This document shows positions 1 through 9,760 of a stretch of DNA of 32,074 nucleotides, in pieces. The notes under the pieces are model-generated. The model worked only from the letters and a program-made list of their open reading frames with translations. It was not told where the DNA came from and ran no database searches. How positions within the stretch are numbered: the stretch's first letter is position 1; each line of letters opens with the position of its first letter. Both the position numbers and the translations under genes were made by a program. Where the stretch lies: positions 1 to 32,074 of the forward strand of contig CANPXL010000030.1 in NCBI GenBank assembly GCA_947586055.1, in the 5' to 3' direction. Origin of the DNA: an uncultured Acetatifactor sp. GTDB lineage: Bacteria > Bacillota > Clostridia > Lachnospirales > Lachnospiraceae.

Positions 1-277
1 AACTGAGATCGTATGCTTTTTCAATGCTTATGTGGCTTTAAAGCCGTTTTCTATTCCACACATTCTGATGATGAGCCGATTTTTTTATATCTCTGAAAAA
101 CCGGCATATCGCAGCTTATCCGGCGTATGTTTTTGTGCCGGATAAACAGGAATATGACCGTTATGTGTTTCACTATGGAAGGCATTTTCACTGTATCCGG
201 TTCAGAGACGGGTATGGCGAAGACAAAAGTTACGCCCATTATAAAAAGAAACATTAGAAAATTTTCCGGAAAAACTC
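1..277. other. Intergenic region upstream of the valS promoter
   Basis: I see no convincing gene here. Short open frames on both strands lack a ribosome binding site and recognisable protein character. The only structure is a perfect 9-bp inverted repeat (TTATCCGGC at 116-124, GCCGGATAA at 137-145) with a 12-nt T-rich loop. It has no T-run after it, so it is at best a weak terminator for a gene outside the window. Confidence 0.4.
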
Positions 278-307
278 TTGACAACTCCATGCAGAATAGA
301 CTAATAT
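278..307 (+). promoter_or_regulatory. Promoter of the T-box/valS transcript
   Basis: A perfect -35 TTGACA (278-283) is followed after 18 bp by a -10-like TAATAT (302-307). Transcription would start near 314, exactly where the T-box leader structure begins. Confidence 0.65.
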
Positions 308-313
308 GCAACC

Positions 314-660
314 ATGGAAACAACAATTTCCAAAGGCTGTGACGAAGAGGAGTACGCATGGCCCCTTGCCAGAGAGGACGGCCGCCGGAAGGCGCTGAGA
401 GGCCGTTTGAAGGAAGGAATGCGGAAGGTGGCTTCCGAGCCGGAGGGCTCAAAGTCGGCAAAGCGCCGGCCGATCAGGGATCGGTCCGGGAAAGCGTCTG
501 CCGGACCGTAAGCACTCCCGTTTTATCCCCGTTACAGGATAGGACTTTGCAGGAAGTCCCCGAGACGGTTCCCTGTGAAAGGAACCGGGAACAAAGGTGG
601 TACCGCGTTTATGACGCCCTTTGCCGAGACAGTATGATCGGCAAAGGGCGTTTTCGATTG
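314..660 (+). promoter_or_regulatory. T-box riboswitch leader of valS
   Basis: The leader carries the conserved T-box sequence AAGGTGGTACCGCG at 594-607, followed directly by a strong intrinsic terminator. The 5' part has typical Stem I features: GACGAAGAGGAGTACG near 340-355 and an AGAGAG motif near 370. T-box leaders sense uncharged tRNA: pairing of the tRNA 3' end with the T-box sequence stabilises an antiterminator and lets the downstream synthetase gene be transcribed. The cognate tRNA is inferred to be tRNA-Val because valS follows directly. I could not place the specifier codon with certainty. Confidence 0.9.
614..654 (+). terminator. T-box-controlled intrinsic terminator
   Basis: A perfect 14-bp stem (614-627 with 638-651) has a 10-nt loop and ends in a short T-run (TTTT). 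It lies 6 nt after the T-box motif and about 100 nt before the valS start, the usual position for the terminator that competes with the T-box antiterminator. Confidence 0.85.
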
Positions 661-756
661 ACGGCCGATAAAAAGGGGAAAACGCGCAATACCACTGTTC
701 TGCGTCAGATCTTACGGCATAAACGACACCCGAAAACGGAAAGGAGCAATCAGACG

Positions 757-3438
757 ATGAGCAGAGAACTGGCAAAAACCTACGATCCCAAAGGACTGGA
801 GGACCGCATTTACCAGAAATGGCTGGACAAAAAATATTTTCACGCGCAGGTGGATCATTCCAGAAAACCCTTTACTATTGTGATCCCGCCCCCAAACATC
901 ACGGGACAGCTTCACATGGGCCACGCGCTGGACAATACCATGCAGGACATTCTGATCCGCTTTAAGAGGATGCAGGGGTATAACGCCCTCTGGCAGCCCG
1001 GAACGGACCACGCGTCCATTGCGACGGAAGTCAGGATCATTGAGAAGCTGAAAGAGGAAGGGATCGATAAGCACGACCTTGGCAGGGAAAAGTTTCTGGA
1101 GAGAGCATGGGCATGGAAAAAAGAGTACGGCGGCCGCATCATTTCCCAGTTAAAAAAGATGGGTTCTTCCTGTGACTGGGACAGGGAACGCTTCACCATG
1201 GACGAAGGCTGCAACCGCGCCGTGACGGAAGTCTTTGTAAAAATGCATGAGAAAGGCTATATTTACAAGGGGTCCCGCATCATAAACTGGTGTCCTGTCT
1301 GTAATACCTCTATCTCCGACGCGGAGGTGGAGTATCAGGAACAGGCCGGCCACCTCTGGCATATTAAGTATCCTGTGATGAAGGAAGACGGCACGCCCAG
1401 CGATACGGAATTTCTGACCTTCGCCACGACCCGCCCCGAAACCATGCTGGGCGATACCGCGGTGGCGATCCATCCCGAGGATGAGCGTTACAGACACCTT
1501 GTGGGAAAGAGCGTGATGCTGCCGATCATGAACCGGGTGATCCCCGTCGTCACGGATACGTATGTGGACAGGGAATTCGGAACCGGCGTGGTAAAGATCA
1601 CCCCTGCGCACGATCCCAACGACTTTGAGGTGGGAAAGCGCCATAACCTTCCTGTGATCAACGTGATGAACGACGACGCCACCATCAACGAAAACGGCGG
1701 CAGGTATGCGGGCATGGACCGTTACGAGGCGAGGAAGGCCATCGTGGAGGAACTGGACCGTCTGGGACTTCTGGTAAAGATTGAGGATTATTCCCATAAC
1801 GTCGGCACCCACGACCGCTGCAAGACCACGGTCGAACCTCTTGTGAAGGAGCAGTGGTTCGTAAAGATGGACGAACTGATCAAGCCCGCCGTGGAAGCGG
1901 TGAAAAAGGGCGAGATCAGACTGATTCCGGAGCGGATGGAAAAGACGTATTTCAACTGGACCGACAATATCAGGGACTGGTGTATCAGCCGCCAGCTCTG
2001 GTGGGGCCACAGGATCCCGGCTTATTACTGCGCGGACTGCGGAGAAGTCACGGTGGCGGCGGAAATGCCGAAGGCGTGTCCGAAGTGCGGCTGCGTGCAC
2101 CTGACGCAGGATCCCGATACGCTGGACACCTGGTTTTCTTCCGCGCTCTGGCCCTTTGAGACTCTGGGATGGCCGGATAAGACCGAGGATCTTCAGTATT
2201 TTTATCCCACCGACGTGCTGGTCACGGGCTATGATATTATCTTCTTCTGGGTCATCCGGATGATCTTTTCCGGGTATGAACAGATGGGAGAGAAGCCGTT
2301 TAAGACGGTGCTCTTCCATGGCCTTGTAAGGGACAGCCAGGGAAGAAAGATGTCAAAATCTCTGGGAAACGGCATTGATCCGCTGGAGATCATAGACAAG
2401 TACGGAGCGGACGCCCTGCGCCTGACGCTGATCACGGGAAACGCGCCTGGAAACGATATGCGTTTCTATTACGAGAGAGTGGAGAACAGCAGGAACTTTG
2501 CCAACAAGGTGTGGAACGCTTCCCGCTTCATCCTGATGAACATGGACGGAAAGCAGGTGACGGAGCCCGCCGCGGCCGATCTGCAGCCGGTGGACAAATG
2601 GATCCTGTCCAGACTGAATACGCTGGTGAAGGATGCCACCGACAATATGGAGAATTTTGAGCTGGGAATCGCGGTACAGAAGGTCTACGACTTTATCTGG
2701 GATGAATTCTGCGACTGGTACATCGAGATGGTAAAGCCGCGCCTGTACAACACGTTCGATGCGGCCGGTCAGAACGCGGCGCTCTGGACCCTTAAGACGG
2801 TTTTGATCGACGCCCTGAAGCTGCTGCATCCGTATATGCCTTTTATCACGGAGGAAATTTTCTGTACGCTTCAGAGCGAGGAAGAGACCATCATGATCAG
2901 CCGCTGGCCGGAATACACCGAGGCGCGCTGCTTTGCGAAGGAGGAAAATGACATTGAGACCATCAAGGCGGCGGTCCGCGGCATCCGGAATGTGCGAAGT
3001 GAGATGAATGTCGCGCCGGGCCGGAAGACGGCGGTCTTTGTTGTCAGCGAAGATCGGGAGATCCTGCGTACCTTTACCGAAGGCAGGCTGTTCTTTGCTT
3101 CTCTGGCGAATGCAAGCGACGTCACCATCGTGGACGGGGCCGGGGAGAAGATGCCGGACAAAGTGGATCAGGACGCAATATCCGTGGTGATTCCGGGGGC
3201 GACGCTGTATATTCCTTTTGCGGAGCTGGTGGATATCGCGCAGGAGATTCAGAGGCTTGAGAAAGAGAAGAGCCGTCTGGAGGGAGAACTGAAACGCGTA
3301 AACGGGATGCTGTCCAATGAAAGATTTATCTCTAAGGCGCCGGAGACCAAGATCGCCGAAGAGAGAGAGAAGCTGGAGAAATATACCCGGATGATGGAAC
3401 AGGTGGACGCAAGGCTGGAGAAGCTTCAGGGGAAATAA
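757..3438 (+). CDS. valS: Valine--tRNA ligase
   Basis: This class I aminoacyl-tRNA synthetase attaches valine to tRNA-Val in the cytoplasm and edits mischarged threonine. The 893-residue product has the HIGH-type signature HMGH inside [18 protein letters not shown] near residue 50, the KMSKS loop ([10 protein letters not shown]), an editing (CP1) domain with the [13 protein letters not shown] motif, a zinc-ribbon-like CxxC pair (CADC, CPKC), and a C-terminal coiled-coil arm typical of ValRS. The reading frame stays open upstream to 358, but that part is the T-box leader. The start at 757 is chosen because AAGGAG sits at 741-746 and the product begins like other ValRS proteins. Expression should rise when charged tRNA-Val falls. 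Length and motifs are complete. Confidence 0.98.
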   Translation: MSRELAKTYDPKGLEDRIYQKWLDKKYFHAQVDHSRKPFTIVIPPPNITGQLHMGHALDNTMQDILIRFKRMQGYNALWQPGTDHASIATEVRIIEKLKEEGIDKHDLGREKFLERAWAWKKEYGGRIISQLKKMGSSCDWDRERFTMDEGCNRAVTEVFVKMHEKGYIYKGSRIINWCPVCNTSISDAEVEYQEQAGHLWHIKYPVMKEDGTPSDTEFLTFATTRPETMLGDTAVAIHPEDERYRHLVGKSVMLPIMNRVIPVVTDTYVDREFGTGVVKITPAHDPNDFEVGKRHNLPVINVMNDDATINENGGRYAGMDRYEARKAIVEELDRLGLLVKIEDYSHNVGTHDRCKTTVEPLVKEQWFVKMDELIKPAVEAVKKGEIRLIPERMEKTYFNWTDNIRDWCISRQLWWGHRIPAYYCADCGEVTVAAEMPKACPKCGCVHLTQDPDTLDTWFSSALWPFETLGWPDKTEDLQYFYPTDVLVTGYDIIFFWVIRMIFSGYEQMGEKPFKTVLFHGLVRDSQGRKMSKSLGNGIDPLEIIDKYGADALRLTLITGNAPGNDMRFYYERVENSRNFANKVWNASRFILMNMDGKQVTEPAAADLQPVDKWILSRLNTLVKDATDNMENFELGIAVQKVYDFIWDEFCDWYIEMVKPRLYNTFDAAGQNAALWTLKTVLIDALKLLHPYMPFITEEIFCTLQSEEETIMISRWPEYTEARCFAKEENDIETIKAAVRGIRNVRSEMNVAPGRKTAVFVVSEDREILRTFTEGRLFFASLANASDVTIVDGAGEKMPDKVDQDAISVVIPGATLYIPFAELVDIAQEIQRLEKEKSRLEGELKRVNGMLSNERFISKAPETKIAEEREKLEKYTRMMEQVDARLEKLQGK

Positions 3439-3561
3439 CGAAGCCCGCCTGCAGGGGAAGGGCTGTACCGAAAAGAACGGCGGGCTGTAGGAAGGCAGAA
3501 AAACGCGGCGGCCGGGAAAGATGAGACAGCCGGGAAAGATGGTAATGAAAGGAGAACGCGT

Positions 3562-4497
3562 ATGGAATATATCAAGGGGATCACCTTTGGACCGTTTGCG
3601 GGAAAGGGAAGCTTTCTTCGGGCGGAGGCCAGAGAGAGTCTGGACCTTCTGGCGGAGCGGACAGGCGCCAACTTTATCATGCTGGTTCCCGGCGGCCTGC
3701 AGGATACGCCTCAGTCGGAACACATTGATTATACGTCCCAACATTTCATGGAGGATGACGAACTGTCCCGGATGATCGACTATATTCACGGGAAGGGACT
3801 TTCCGTGGGACTGAAGCCGACGGTGAACTGCAGGAACGGCACCTGGCGGGCGCATATCAGCTTTTTCGACTGGGATGTGCCCTGCGAGCCCAAGTGGTCC
3901 GTCTGGTTTGACGCCTATACGGAATTTCAGATGCATTACGCCAGACTGGCGCAGGAAACCGGCTGTGAAATGTTTCTTCCGGGCTGCGAGATGGTGATGG
4001 CGGAGCGAAGGGAGACAGAATGGAGACGGCTGATCGGGGATATCAGGACGGTTTACCGCGGGCCCGTCTCCTATAACACGGACAAGTACCAGGAAGATCG
4101 CGTGACATGGTGGGACTGCGTTGATATCATATCCTCCAGCGGGTATTATCCCATGGACGACTGGGACCGGCAGCTTGACAGGATCGAGCGGGTGGCGGAA
4201 AAATACGGGAAGCCGTTTTTCTTTGCGGAGACGGGATGTATGTCCACGGCCGGTTCGTCGAAGGTCCCCAACGACTGGAGCGTTCGGGGAGAACTGGCGC
4301 TGGAAGAGCAGGCGGACTGGTACCGGGAAATGTTCCGGACGGCAGGAAACAGAGCGTTCGTGAAAGGTTTCTGCCTGTGGGACTGGGCTTGGTGTCAGCT
4401 TTCCCTGCAGGAGGCGGTCCGGGACGAAGGCTACAACATTTACGGGAAGCCGGCGGAAGCGGTAGTCAGGGAATTTTACCGCTCCCGTCCCTCCTGA
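3562..4497 (+). CDS. GH113-like glycoside hydrolase (TIM barrel)
   Basis: The 311-residue protein has no signal peptide, so it is probably cytoplasmic. It reads as a single TIM-barrel glycosidase resembling family GH113, whose characterised members are beta-mannanases or mannosidases. The two expected carboxylates are visible: Glu143 in LPGCEMV (acid/base candidate) and Glu223 in FFAETGC (nucleophile candidate). Aromatic residues that could line a sugar-binding cleft are frequent (WDVP, WSVWF, GYYPMDDWD, LWDWAW). AAAGGAG at 3548-3554 supports the start. It follows valS by 123 bp. Its last 22 bases overlap the 3' end of the convergent histidine kinase gene. The family assignment comes from motif memory and the substrate is unknown. 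Confidence 0.7.
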   Translation: MEYIKGITFGPFAGKGSFLRAEARESLDLLAERTGANFIMLVPGGLQDTPQSEHIDYTSQHFMEDDELSRMIDYIHGKGLSVGLKPTVNCRNGTWRAHISFFDWDVPCEPKWSVWFDAYTEFQMHYARLAQETGCEMFLPGCEMVMAERRETEWRRLIGDIRTVYRGPVSYNTDKYQEDRVTWWDCVDIISSSGYYPMDDWDRQLDRIERVAEKYGKPFFFAETGCMSTAGSSKVPNDWSVRGELALEEQADWYREMFRTAGNRAFVKGFCLWDWAWCQLSLQEAVRDEGYNIYGKPAEAVVREFYRSRPS

Positions 4498-7069
4498 TTG
4501 AGAATATCGGTGAGCACTTCCAGAAGATTCTGGATATTGATGGGTTTTGCAATGTGCGCATTCATGCCGCAGGCCAGCGCCTGATTCCTGTCTTCTTCAA
4601 AGGCGTTTGCCGTCATGGCCACAATGGGGATCCGGGCCAGACTGGGATTTTCCAGCGCCCGGATTGCCTTTGTGGCGTCATATCCGTTCATGTGAGGCAT
4701 CTGGATATCCATGAGAACAAGAGAATAATAACCGGGCGCAGAGTTCTTTACCTTATCCACAGCTACATTTCCGTCCTCCGCCGTTTCCACCAAAAAGCCG
4801 CTGTTGGTGAGAAGCGCTTCCGCAATCTCGCGGTTCAGCTCGTTGTCCTCCGCCAGCAGCAGGCGGGTTCCCTTCAGATGTTCGGTCAGGTCGGGAACAG
4901 GCGGCGTCTGCTCCGGAAGCGTATTGCGGGTAGCCGCGATCAGGGTATCGCGGAGCTCGGAGAGGAAGATGGGCTTATTGCAGAAGGCGGTGACGCCTGC
5001 CGCGCGGGCCTCGTCCTCAAAAGCGGTCCAGTCATAGGCGGTGACGATGATGATGGGCGTGTTGTCTCCTATGATGGAGCGGATCTGGCGCACCACCTCC
5101 AGACCGCTTAAATCCGGAAGCAGCCAGTCTATGATGTAGGCGTGGTACTCATCGCCCAGTTCATACGCCTGTTTGGCGTGGAGAACGGCTTCCTTGCCGT
5201 GCAGGACCCACTCGGAGCGCATGCCGATCTGGCGGGCATTTTAGTGACGCTGTCGCAGGTGGTAAAGCTGTCGTCCACCACAAGGGCGTGCAGGCCCTGA
5301 AGTTCCTGAACGACCTCCGCCTTCTGCGGCTCGTCGCGAAGACGGAAATCAAGGTTGATGATAAATTCCGTGCCCTTGCCCTGCTCGGAGTGCAGTTCGA
5401 TCGTGCCTCCCATGGTGTCTATGATATTCTTTGCGATGGCCATGCCAAGCCCCGTGCCCTGAGTGCCGCTGACCGTGGAGGTGCGCTCCCGCTCAAAAGG
5501 CTCGAAGATGTGCTCGACGAACTCCGGGCTCATGCCGATGCCCGTATCCTTGACCCGGATCTCATAGGAGCCGTAGCCTTTGGGCGCGCGCGGCTTCTGC
5601 CGGATCGTCAGCGCCACGGTGCCGCCCGCGGGGGTGAACTTGATGGCGTTGGAAAGGAGGTTCAGCAGAACCTGATTTACGTGCAGCTTGTCGCAGTAGA
5701 TTTCCTCGTCGATGACGTCTACCGTGTCCATGAAGAAGTTAAGCTGCTTGGATTCCATCTGCGTCTGTATGATATTCCTCATATCCCGGAAGATATCCGA
5801 GATGGAGCATTCTTTTTCCTCGATGTTCAGCTTGCCGGATTCGATGCGGCTCATGTCCAGGATGTCGTTGATCAGAGAAAGCAGATGGTTGCTGGAAGAG
5901 AGGATTTTCTTCAGGTATTCCTGCGTCCGCTCCCGGTTGTCGAGGCTGGTCTGGGCCAGTGTGGTAAAGCCGATGATGGCGTTCATCGGCGTCCGGATAT
6001 CGTGGGACATGTTGGAGAGGAAAGCGCTCTTGGCCCGGTCGGCCGCCTCGGCCTTATGCAGTTTTTCGGTGAGCGTTGCGTGCTCCACCGCCTGTTCCAT
6101 CACCTGTTTTGCGTTGCGCCGCATCCACAGATAGTACAGGATGACTGTGACGGCCATCAGGATTCCAAGAAGGATATAAACGTTCCGGACCGCGAAGACG
6201 CTGGAAAAGGCCTCCTTCTCCGGCACATCCACCGCGATTGACCATTTGTTGACCCCGATGGGGGCGTAATACATGTATTCCCAGCCGTCGGTGTCCGGCG
6301 TGCGGTAGACGACGAAACCGGAATTCAGGTTGACCAGATCGTCCGTGTATTCCTCCCAGGTCTTGTCGCCCTTGGTCTTTCTTCTGGTGTCGGAAGAGGA
6401 AGAATCGGAGATGTTCCCCAGCGTGTCATGCCGGGTGTCCACGAGGAAATCCCCGGATCTCGTGTCGATGATGTAGACATAAGCTTTTGCGTTGTAGATG
6501 TTGTCCACATTCAGGCTGTCGGGCAGGTTCTCCAGATCGGTGATGCCGTAAAGCAGGGCGACGGTCTCACCGTCCTGGATGATCGGCACAAAATGCCGCA
6601 GGATCGGCTGGCCGGTGGAGAGATTGTAGGTGCGATTTGAGATATGCTCGCCCAGCGGAGCTTCTTCCGCAAAGGAGATATGGCTGATTTCCGAGGTGTC
6701 GAGAATATTGCCGTCTGCGGTAAGGATGCGGTCGTCCGGCAGCAGAACCCTCATGTTCATGGTATCCAGCAGAGGATTCACGCTTTCCATGATCTCCAGC
6801 GTGGCATCAATGTCAAGGTTGTCCGTCTGGGAGATGATGTCGGCCGTTGCGTTCAGGATGCGGCTGTCGCGCTCAAGCTTGGACACGATCTCTTCGATCG
6901 CGGTGTTGGCTCCCTCTTCCAGCCGGTCTAAAGAGCGCTGACGGAGCACCGCGTTGATCCTGAAATAGGCGGCGGTCAGAAGGATCACGATAATGGCGAT
7001 CACAATGCCTGTAGCCGTCAGGCTTTTGTCCCGTTTTACAGTTTTCTGCTGTTTTCTGTTGTACAACAT
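4476..7069 (-). pseudogene. Hybrid sensor histidine kinase with two receiver domains, frameshifted
   Basis: Order from the N-terminus: a transmembrane helix (about residues 17-35), an extracytoplasmic sensor region of about 260 residues (Cache-like by size and position), a second helix (about 296-316), and a HisKA domain with the phosphoacceptor His356 (SHDIRTPMN). The HATPase domain follows, with N-box LLSNAIKFTP, DTGIGM and GTGLGMAI. Then come two receiver domains, each with an Asp (WLLPDLSG; LMDIQMPHMNG) and a Lys (NKP; AKP). A single-base deletion near 5236-5240 puts the first receiver out of frame: the kinase frame runs on to a stop at 5129, while the receivers continue in the frame of 4476-5222. 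One extra base (CCC to CCCC, or one more A) restores an uninterrupted protein of about 864 residues. GGGAGAG precedes the start. Either a truncated kinase is made or the base is a sequence error. Confidence 0.85.
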
Positions 7070-7140
7070 GTTTCGTTCTCTCCCTCGACGGTATGTCGGT
7101 TTTTCTGTCGTTATTTATCGAAAAAATCTGAATTGCCCTC

Positions 7141-7169
7141 ATTATATCAGATATCCGACGGGATGTCCA
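7141..7169 (-). promoter_or_regulatory. Promoter of the hybrid histidine kinase gene
   Basis: On the minus strand, TGGACA (7169-7164) and TATAAT (7146-7141) are separated by 17 bp, 72 bp upstream of the kinase start codon. Confidence 0.6.
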
Positions 7170-7263
7170 GATTGCGGTGCGCCGTCTCATGAGCATTTCA
7201 TGAGCAAAGGCAGGCGCGCGGCTGAACGGTTCCTATTGCTCTTTTCCGTGTTCTCAGGTAAAA

Positions 7264-7269
7264 TATAAT
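7264..7269 (+). promoter_or_regulatory. Possible -10 element for the ferredoxin-tailed aldo/keto reductase
   Basis: A perfect TATAAT lies 48 bp upstream of the start codon at 7318. I found no good -35 at 16-18 bp, so the promoter may need an activator. Confidence 0.35.
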
Positions 7270-7317
7270 AAAATACATACATGGTGGGAAATAAAACGAT
7301 ATTTCGGAGGAATGGGT

Positions 7318-8469
7318 ATGAAAAAGAGACTTCTTGGAAAGACGGGACTTCCTGTCAGTGAGATAGGATTCGGGGGAGAGTGGCTGGAGCGTCATCCGCA
7401 GGAAGAATCCACAGCGCTTCTCCGGTATGCAGGGGAACAGGGAATCAACATCATCGACTGCTGGATGCCGGATCCGAAATCCCGGGACATCATCGGGAAG
7501 GCCATGTCCGGCAACAGGGAAAACTGGTATGTACAGGGCCATCTGGGATCCGTCTGGCAGAACGGTCAGTATGTGCGCACCAGAGATATGAAGTATGTGA
7601 AACCTGCATTTGAAGACCTGCTGATGCGTCTGCAGACCGATTATATCGACATCGGCATGATCCACTATGTGGATACGGAAGAGGAATGGAAGGCGATTCA
7701 GGACTCCGCGTTTCTGGATTATGTAAAAGAGCTGAAGGCCAGGGGAACGATCCGTCATATCGGGATGAGCTCCCATAATCCGAAAACCGCAAAACTGGCC
7801 GTACAGTCCGGGTATGTGGAGATGATCCTTTTCAGCGTCAATCCTGCCTTTGACATGCTGCCCGCCGATGAAGATCTGGACAACCTGCTTTCGGAAGGCT
7901 ATCAGTATGACCGGAAGCTTGCCGGCATCGACGCCGACAGGGCGCAGCTGTACCGGATGTGCGAGGAAAACGACGTCGGCATCACCGTTATGAAGGGGTT
8001 TGCGGGGGGAAGGCTGCTGGATAAAAAGCGTTCGCCGTTTGGAACGGCTCTCACGCCGGTGCAGTGTATCCATTACGCCCTGACGCGGCCCGGGGTATCT
8101 TCGATCCTGTGCGGTTTCGATACAAAAGAACAGGTGGATCAGGCTGTATGGTATGAAACTGCCGCGGAGACGGAAAAGGATTATGCCTCCGTGCTTGCAA
8201 ACGCGCCGTTGCATTCTTACAGGGGAGAATGTACTTACTGCGGCCACTGTAAACCCTGTCCGGCAAAGCTGGACATCGCGATGATCAACAAATTCCATGA
8301 TCTGGCGGCGATGCAGCCAACGGTGCCTGCGACAGTCAGATCTCATTATATGCTGTTGGAGCATAAGGCTAACGAATGTGTGCAGTGCCGCTCCTGCGAA
8401 GCAAGGTGTCCGTTCGGGGTTCCTGTCGCGGAGAAGATGAAGAAGACGGCGGAACTGTTCGGGTGCTAG
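7318..8469 (+). CDS. Aldo/keto reductase with C-terminal 4Fe-4S ferredoxin domain
   Basis: The 383-residue protein combines an N-terminal aldo/keto reductase barrel (RLLGKTGLPVSEIGFGG; HIGMSSHNP; GITVMKGFAGG) with a C-terminal ferredoxin-like segment. That segment has two cysteine clusters, CTYCGHCKPC near residue 305 and CVQCRSCEARCP near residue 355, suggesting one or two 4Fe-4S centres. In the motif that normally holds the catalytic Asp and Tyr (DTAxxYG) the sequence is DCWMPD, so the Asp is kept but the usual Tyr position is Asp. Ordinary NADPH-dependent carbonyl reduction is therefore doubtful. Two ATGs lie close together; the second, at 7318, is chosen because GGAGG at 7306-7310 is 7 nt from it but only 1 nt from the first (7312). 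A small gene follows 34 bp downstream. Confidence 0.88.
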   Translation: MKKRLLGKTGLPVSEIGFGGEWLERHPQEESTALLRYAGEQGINIIDCWMPDPKSRDIIGKAMSGNRENWYVQGHLGSVWQNGQYVRTRDMKYVKPAFEDLLMRLQTDYIDIGMIHYVDTEEEWKAIQDSAFLDYVKELKARGTIRHIGMSSHNPKTAKLAVQSGYVEMILFSVNPAFDMLPADEDLDNLLSEGYQYDRKLAGIDADRAQLYRMCEENDVGITVMKGFAGGRLLDKKRSPFGTALTPVQCIHYALTRPGVSSILCGFDTKEQVDQAVWYETAAETEKDYASVLANAPLHSYRGECTYCGHCKPCPAKLDIAMINKFHDLAAMQPTVPATVRSHYMLLEHKANECVQCRSCEARCPFGVPVAEKMKKTAELFGC

Positions 8470-8503
8470 GATTCGGAACACACAGAGTAAGGAGGAAACG
8501 GCC

Positions 8504-8668
8504 ATGGATCCGATGGATTTGATACGGGATAAATTTTCACAGGATTGTTCGGTGGAAACGGTCTGTCATCTGGTTATGTCGCACTTTCATCTCTCGGCGG
8601 AAGAAGCGCAGGAAAAGATCCGGGAATATTTCGAGATTGTGGAGGGACTGAACGGAGAAAAGACCTGA
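8504..8668 (+). CDS. Small hypothetical protein (54 residues)
   Basis: A short gene begins ATG at 8504, 9 nt after a near-perfect AAGGAGG (8489-8495) and 34 bp after the aldo/keto reductase stop, so the two are probably co-transcribed. The product starts MDPMDLIRDKF, is acidic and predicted largely helical, with a C-terminal EEAQEKIREYFEIVEGL stretch. No signal peptide or membrane segment is visible. I do not recognise a family; a helical partner of the upstream iron-sulfur reductase is only a guess. Confidence 0.65.
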   Translation: MDPMDLIRDKFSQDCSVETVCHLVMSHFHLSAEEAQEKIREYFEIVEGLNGEKT

Positions 8669-8669
8669 A

Positions 8670-8940
8670 TGAAAATCCGCGATCTCGGTGAAGCCGTGAT
8701 CCTCCGCCACTTGATAGTGCATGGCCGTCTCGGAGCGGGAGCCGCCATAAGCGGTGTTGCACTCCACAATCGTGCCGTCCACAGCCTCCGTCATGCCCAT
8801 AGATGCAAGGATCCCGGAAACGCCGGTAAACCGCTGAAGCATATAGGGCAGGAAGGAACCGGTATGCGGCACCACAAATCGTATTCCTCTAAAAAAGAGG
8901 CAATCGGCATGGGGATGGACGCCCTGCGCCGGGGTTTGCG
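8670..8940 (-). pseudogene. Fused remnants of an amidohydrolase and a DUF362-like protein
   Basis: The minus strand downstream of the flavodoxin gene still reads as protein but has no start. The part at about 8880-8785 (VVPHTGSFLPYMLQRF, GILASMGM) resembles the C-terminal part of amidohydrolases. It runs directly into 8776-8670 (IVECNTAYGGSR, HYQVAEDHGFT), which resembles the conserved core of DUF362 iron-sulfur proteins. The two are joined without the N-terminus of the second or the C-terminus of the first, so a deletion probably fused two decayed genes. Family names rest on motif memory. Confidence 0.5.
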
Positions 8941-8966
8941 GCACAGGCGTCTCAAATTCTTTTTGT

Positions 8967-9671
8967 TCAGTTGATTCCAAGCCCATTCGCCCATTCCATT
9001 ACGTCGTCCGCGGAAGCCCCGGCGGAAAAGCGGTGTCCGTCCAGCCAGTTGGCGCCGTCAGCGGCAGATCGAAGCGCCGAATCGCTGCTGCCGAAGCCGC
9101 TGCTGGCGGAGGTGCAGAACGCCGCCAGCGTCTTGCCGGAGAAATCGTAGCTTTCCATAAAGGTACTCATGATCCGCGGCGCTTCGCCCCACCAGATGGG
9201 ATAACCAATGAGTACAACATCGTACTGTTCCATATTTTCCACAGAGCCGGAGATTGCGGGGCGGGCGGACGGGTCGTTCATTTCCACGGAGGAACGGCTG
9301 TCCGAATCGCCGTAGTCCAGATCCTCGTCCGTGTAAGGCTGTTCCGGCGTGATCTTGTAAAGGTCAGCGCCAAGCCCCTCCGCCAGCTTCTGCGCCACTC
9401 CCTCGGTGTTGTTGGTAGCGGAGAAATAGGCCACAAGGATTTTGATGCCCTCCGGCTCCTGGTCCGGCGAAGAGTCAGCGCTGTCTGCCGCATTGCTCGG
9501 CGTTTCGCCTGACTGCCGGCTTTCCTCCGACGTTTTGGATCCTTCCGAACCGCTCTGCGACGTCGTGTTGCTGTCGCTATCCCCGGCCGGTTCATTTCCT
9601 CCGGCGCAAGCCGCGAGGGAAAGAATCATGATAGCCGCCAGTAAAATCGTTACGATTTTTTTCATTTTCAT
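8967..9671 (-). CDS. Flavodoxin-domain lipoprotein
   Basis: The 234-residue product starts with a lipoprotein signal peptide: a Lys-rich start, a hydrophobic core, and the lipobox LAAC with the lipidated Cys near residue 22. A linker of about 50 residues rich in Ser, Gly, Glu and Asp follows, then a flavodoxin-like domain (ILVAYFSATNNTEGVA phosphate-binding loop; GYPIWWGEAP flavin-ring loop). It should sit on the outer face of the membrane with bound FMN and serve in electron transfer or as a reductase. GGGAGG 6 nt upstream supports the start. It is the last intact gene of the tetR - aldo/keto reductase - CMD operon, a set typical of quinone, aldehyde or electrophile stress responses. Confidence 0.9.
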   Translation of the reverse strand: MKMKKIVTILLAAIMILSLAACAGGNEPAGDSDSNTTSQSGSEGSKTSEESRQSGETPSNAADSADSSPDQEPEGIKILVAYFSATNNTEGVAQKLAEGLGADLYKITPEQPYTDEDLDYGDSDSRSSVEMNDPSARPAISGSVENMEQYDVVLIGYPIWWGEAPRIMSTFMESYDFSGKTLAAFCTSASSGFGSSDSALRSAADGANWLDGHRFSAGASADDVMEWANGLGIN

Positions 9672-9682
9672 TACAAACCTCC

Positions 9683-9760
9683 CTATTGCTTGTCATCCAC
9701 CGGCTCCAGCCACTCGTTGGAGCCGTTTTCTCCCGGCACCTCATCCGTCAGCTCTGGCGC
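9683..9760 (-). pseudogene. C-terminal remnant of a cupin-like protein behind the CMD stop codon
   Basis: Directly after the TGA of the CMD-like gene, in the same frame, 25 more codons read through to a TAG (9685-9683). The tail contains NEWLEPVDD, which resembles the C-terminal end of small cupin proteins often encoded beside CMD and flavodoxin genes. The simplest reading is that a deletion joined the CMD 3' end to the end of a lost cupin gene. Identification is tentative because only a few residues are diagnostic. Confidence 0.35.

Noticed and set aside
127..342. Possible 71-residue gene before valS
   Set aside because: No ribosome binding site, no recognisable motifs, and its 3' end runs over the valS promoter and T-box start.
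358..756. In-frame 133-codon upstream extension of valS
   Set aside because: It covers the T-box leader and its terminator; the Shine-Dalgarno at 741-746 and family N-terminus fix the start at 757.
1150..3936. Long open frames on the minus strand opposite valS and the GH113-like gene
   Set aside because: They are shadows of GC-rich coding sequence, with Arg/His/Pro-rich translations and no ribosome binding sites or known motifs.
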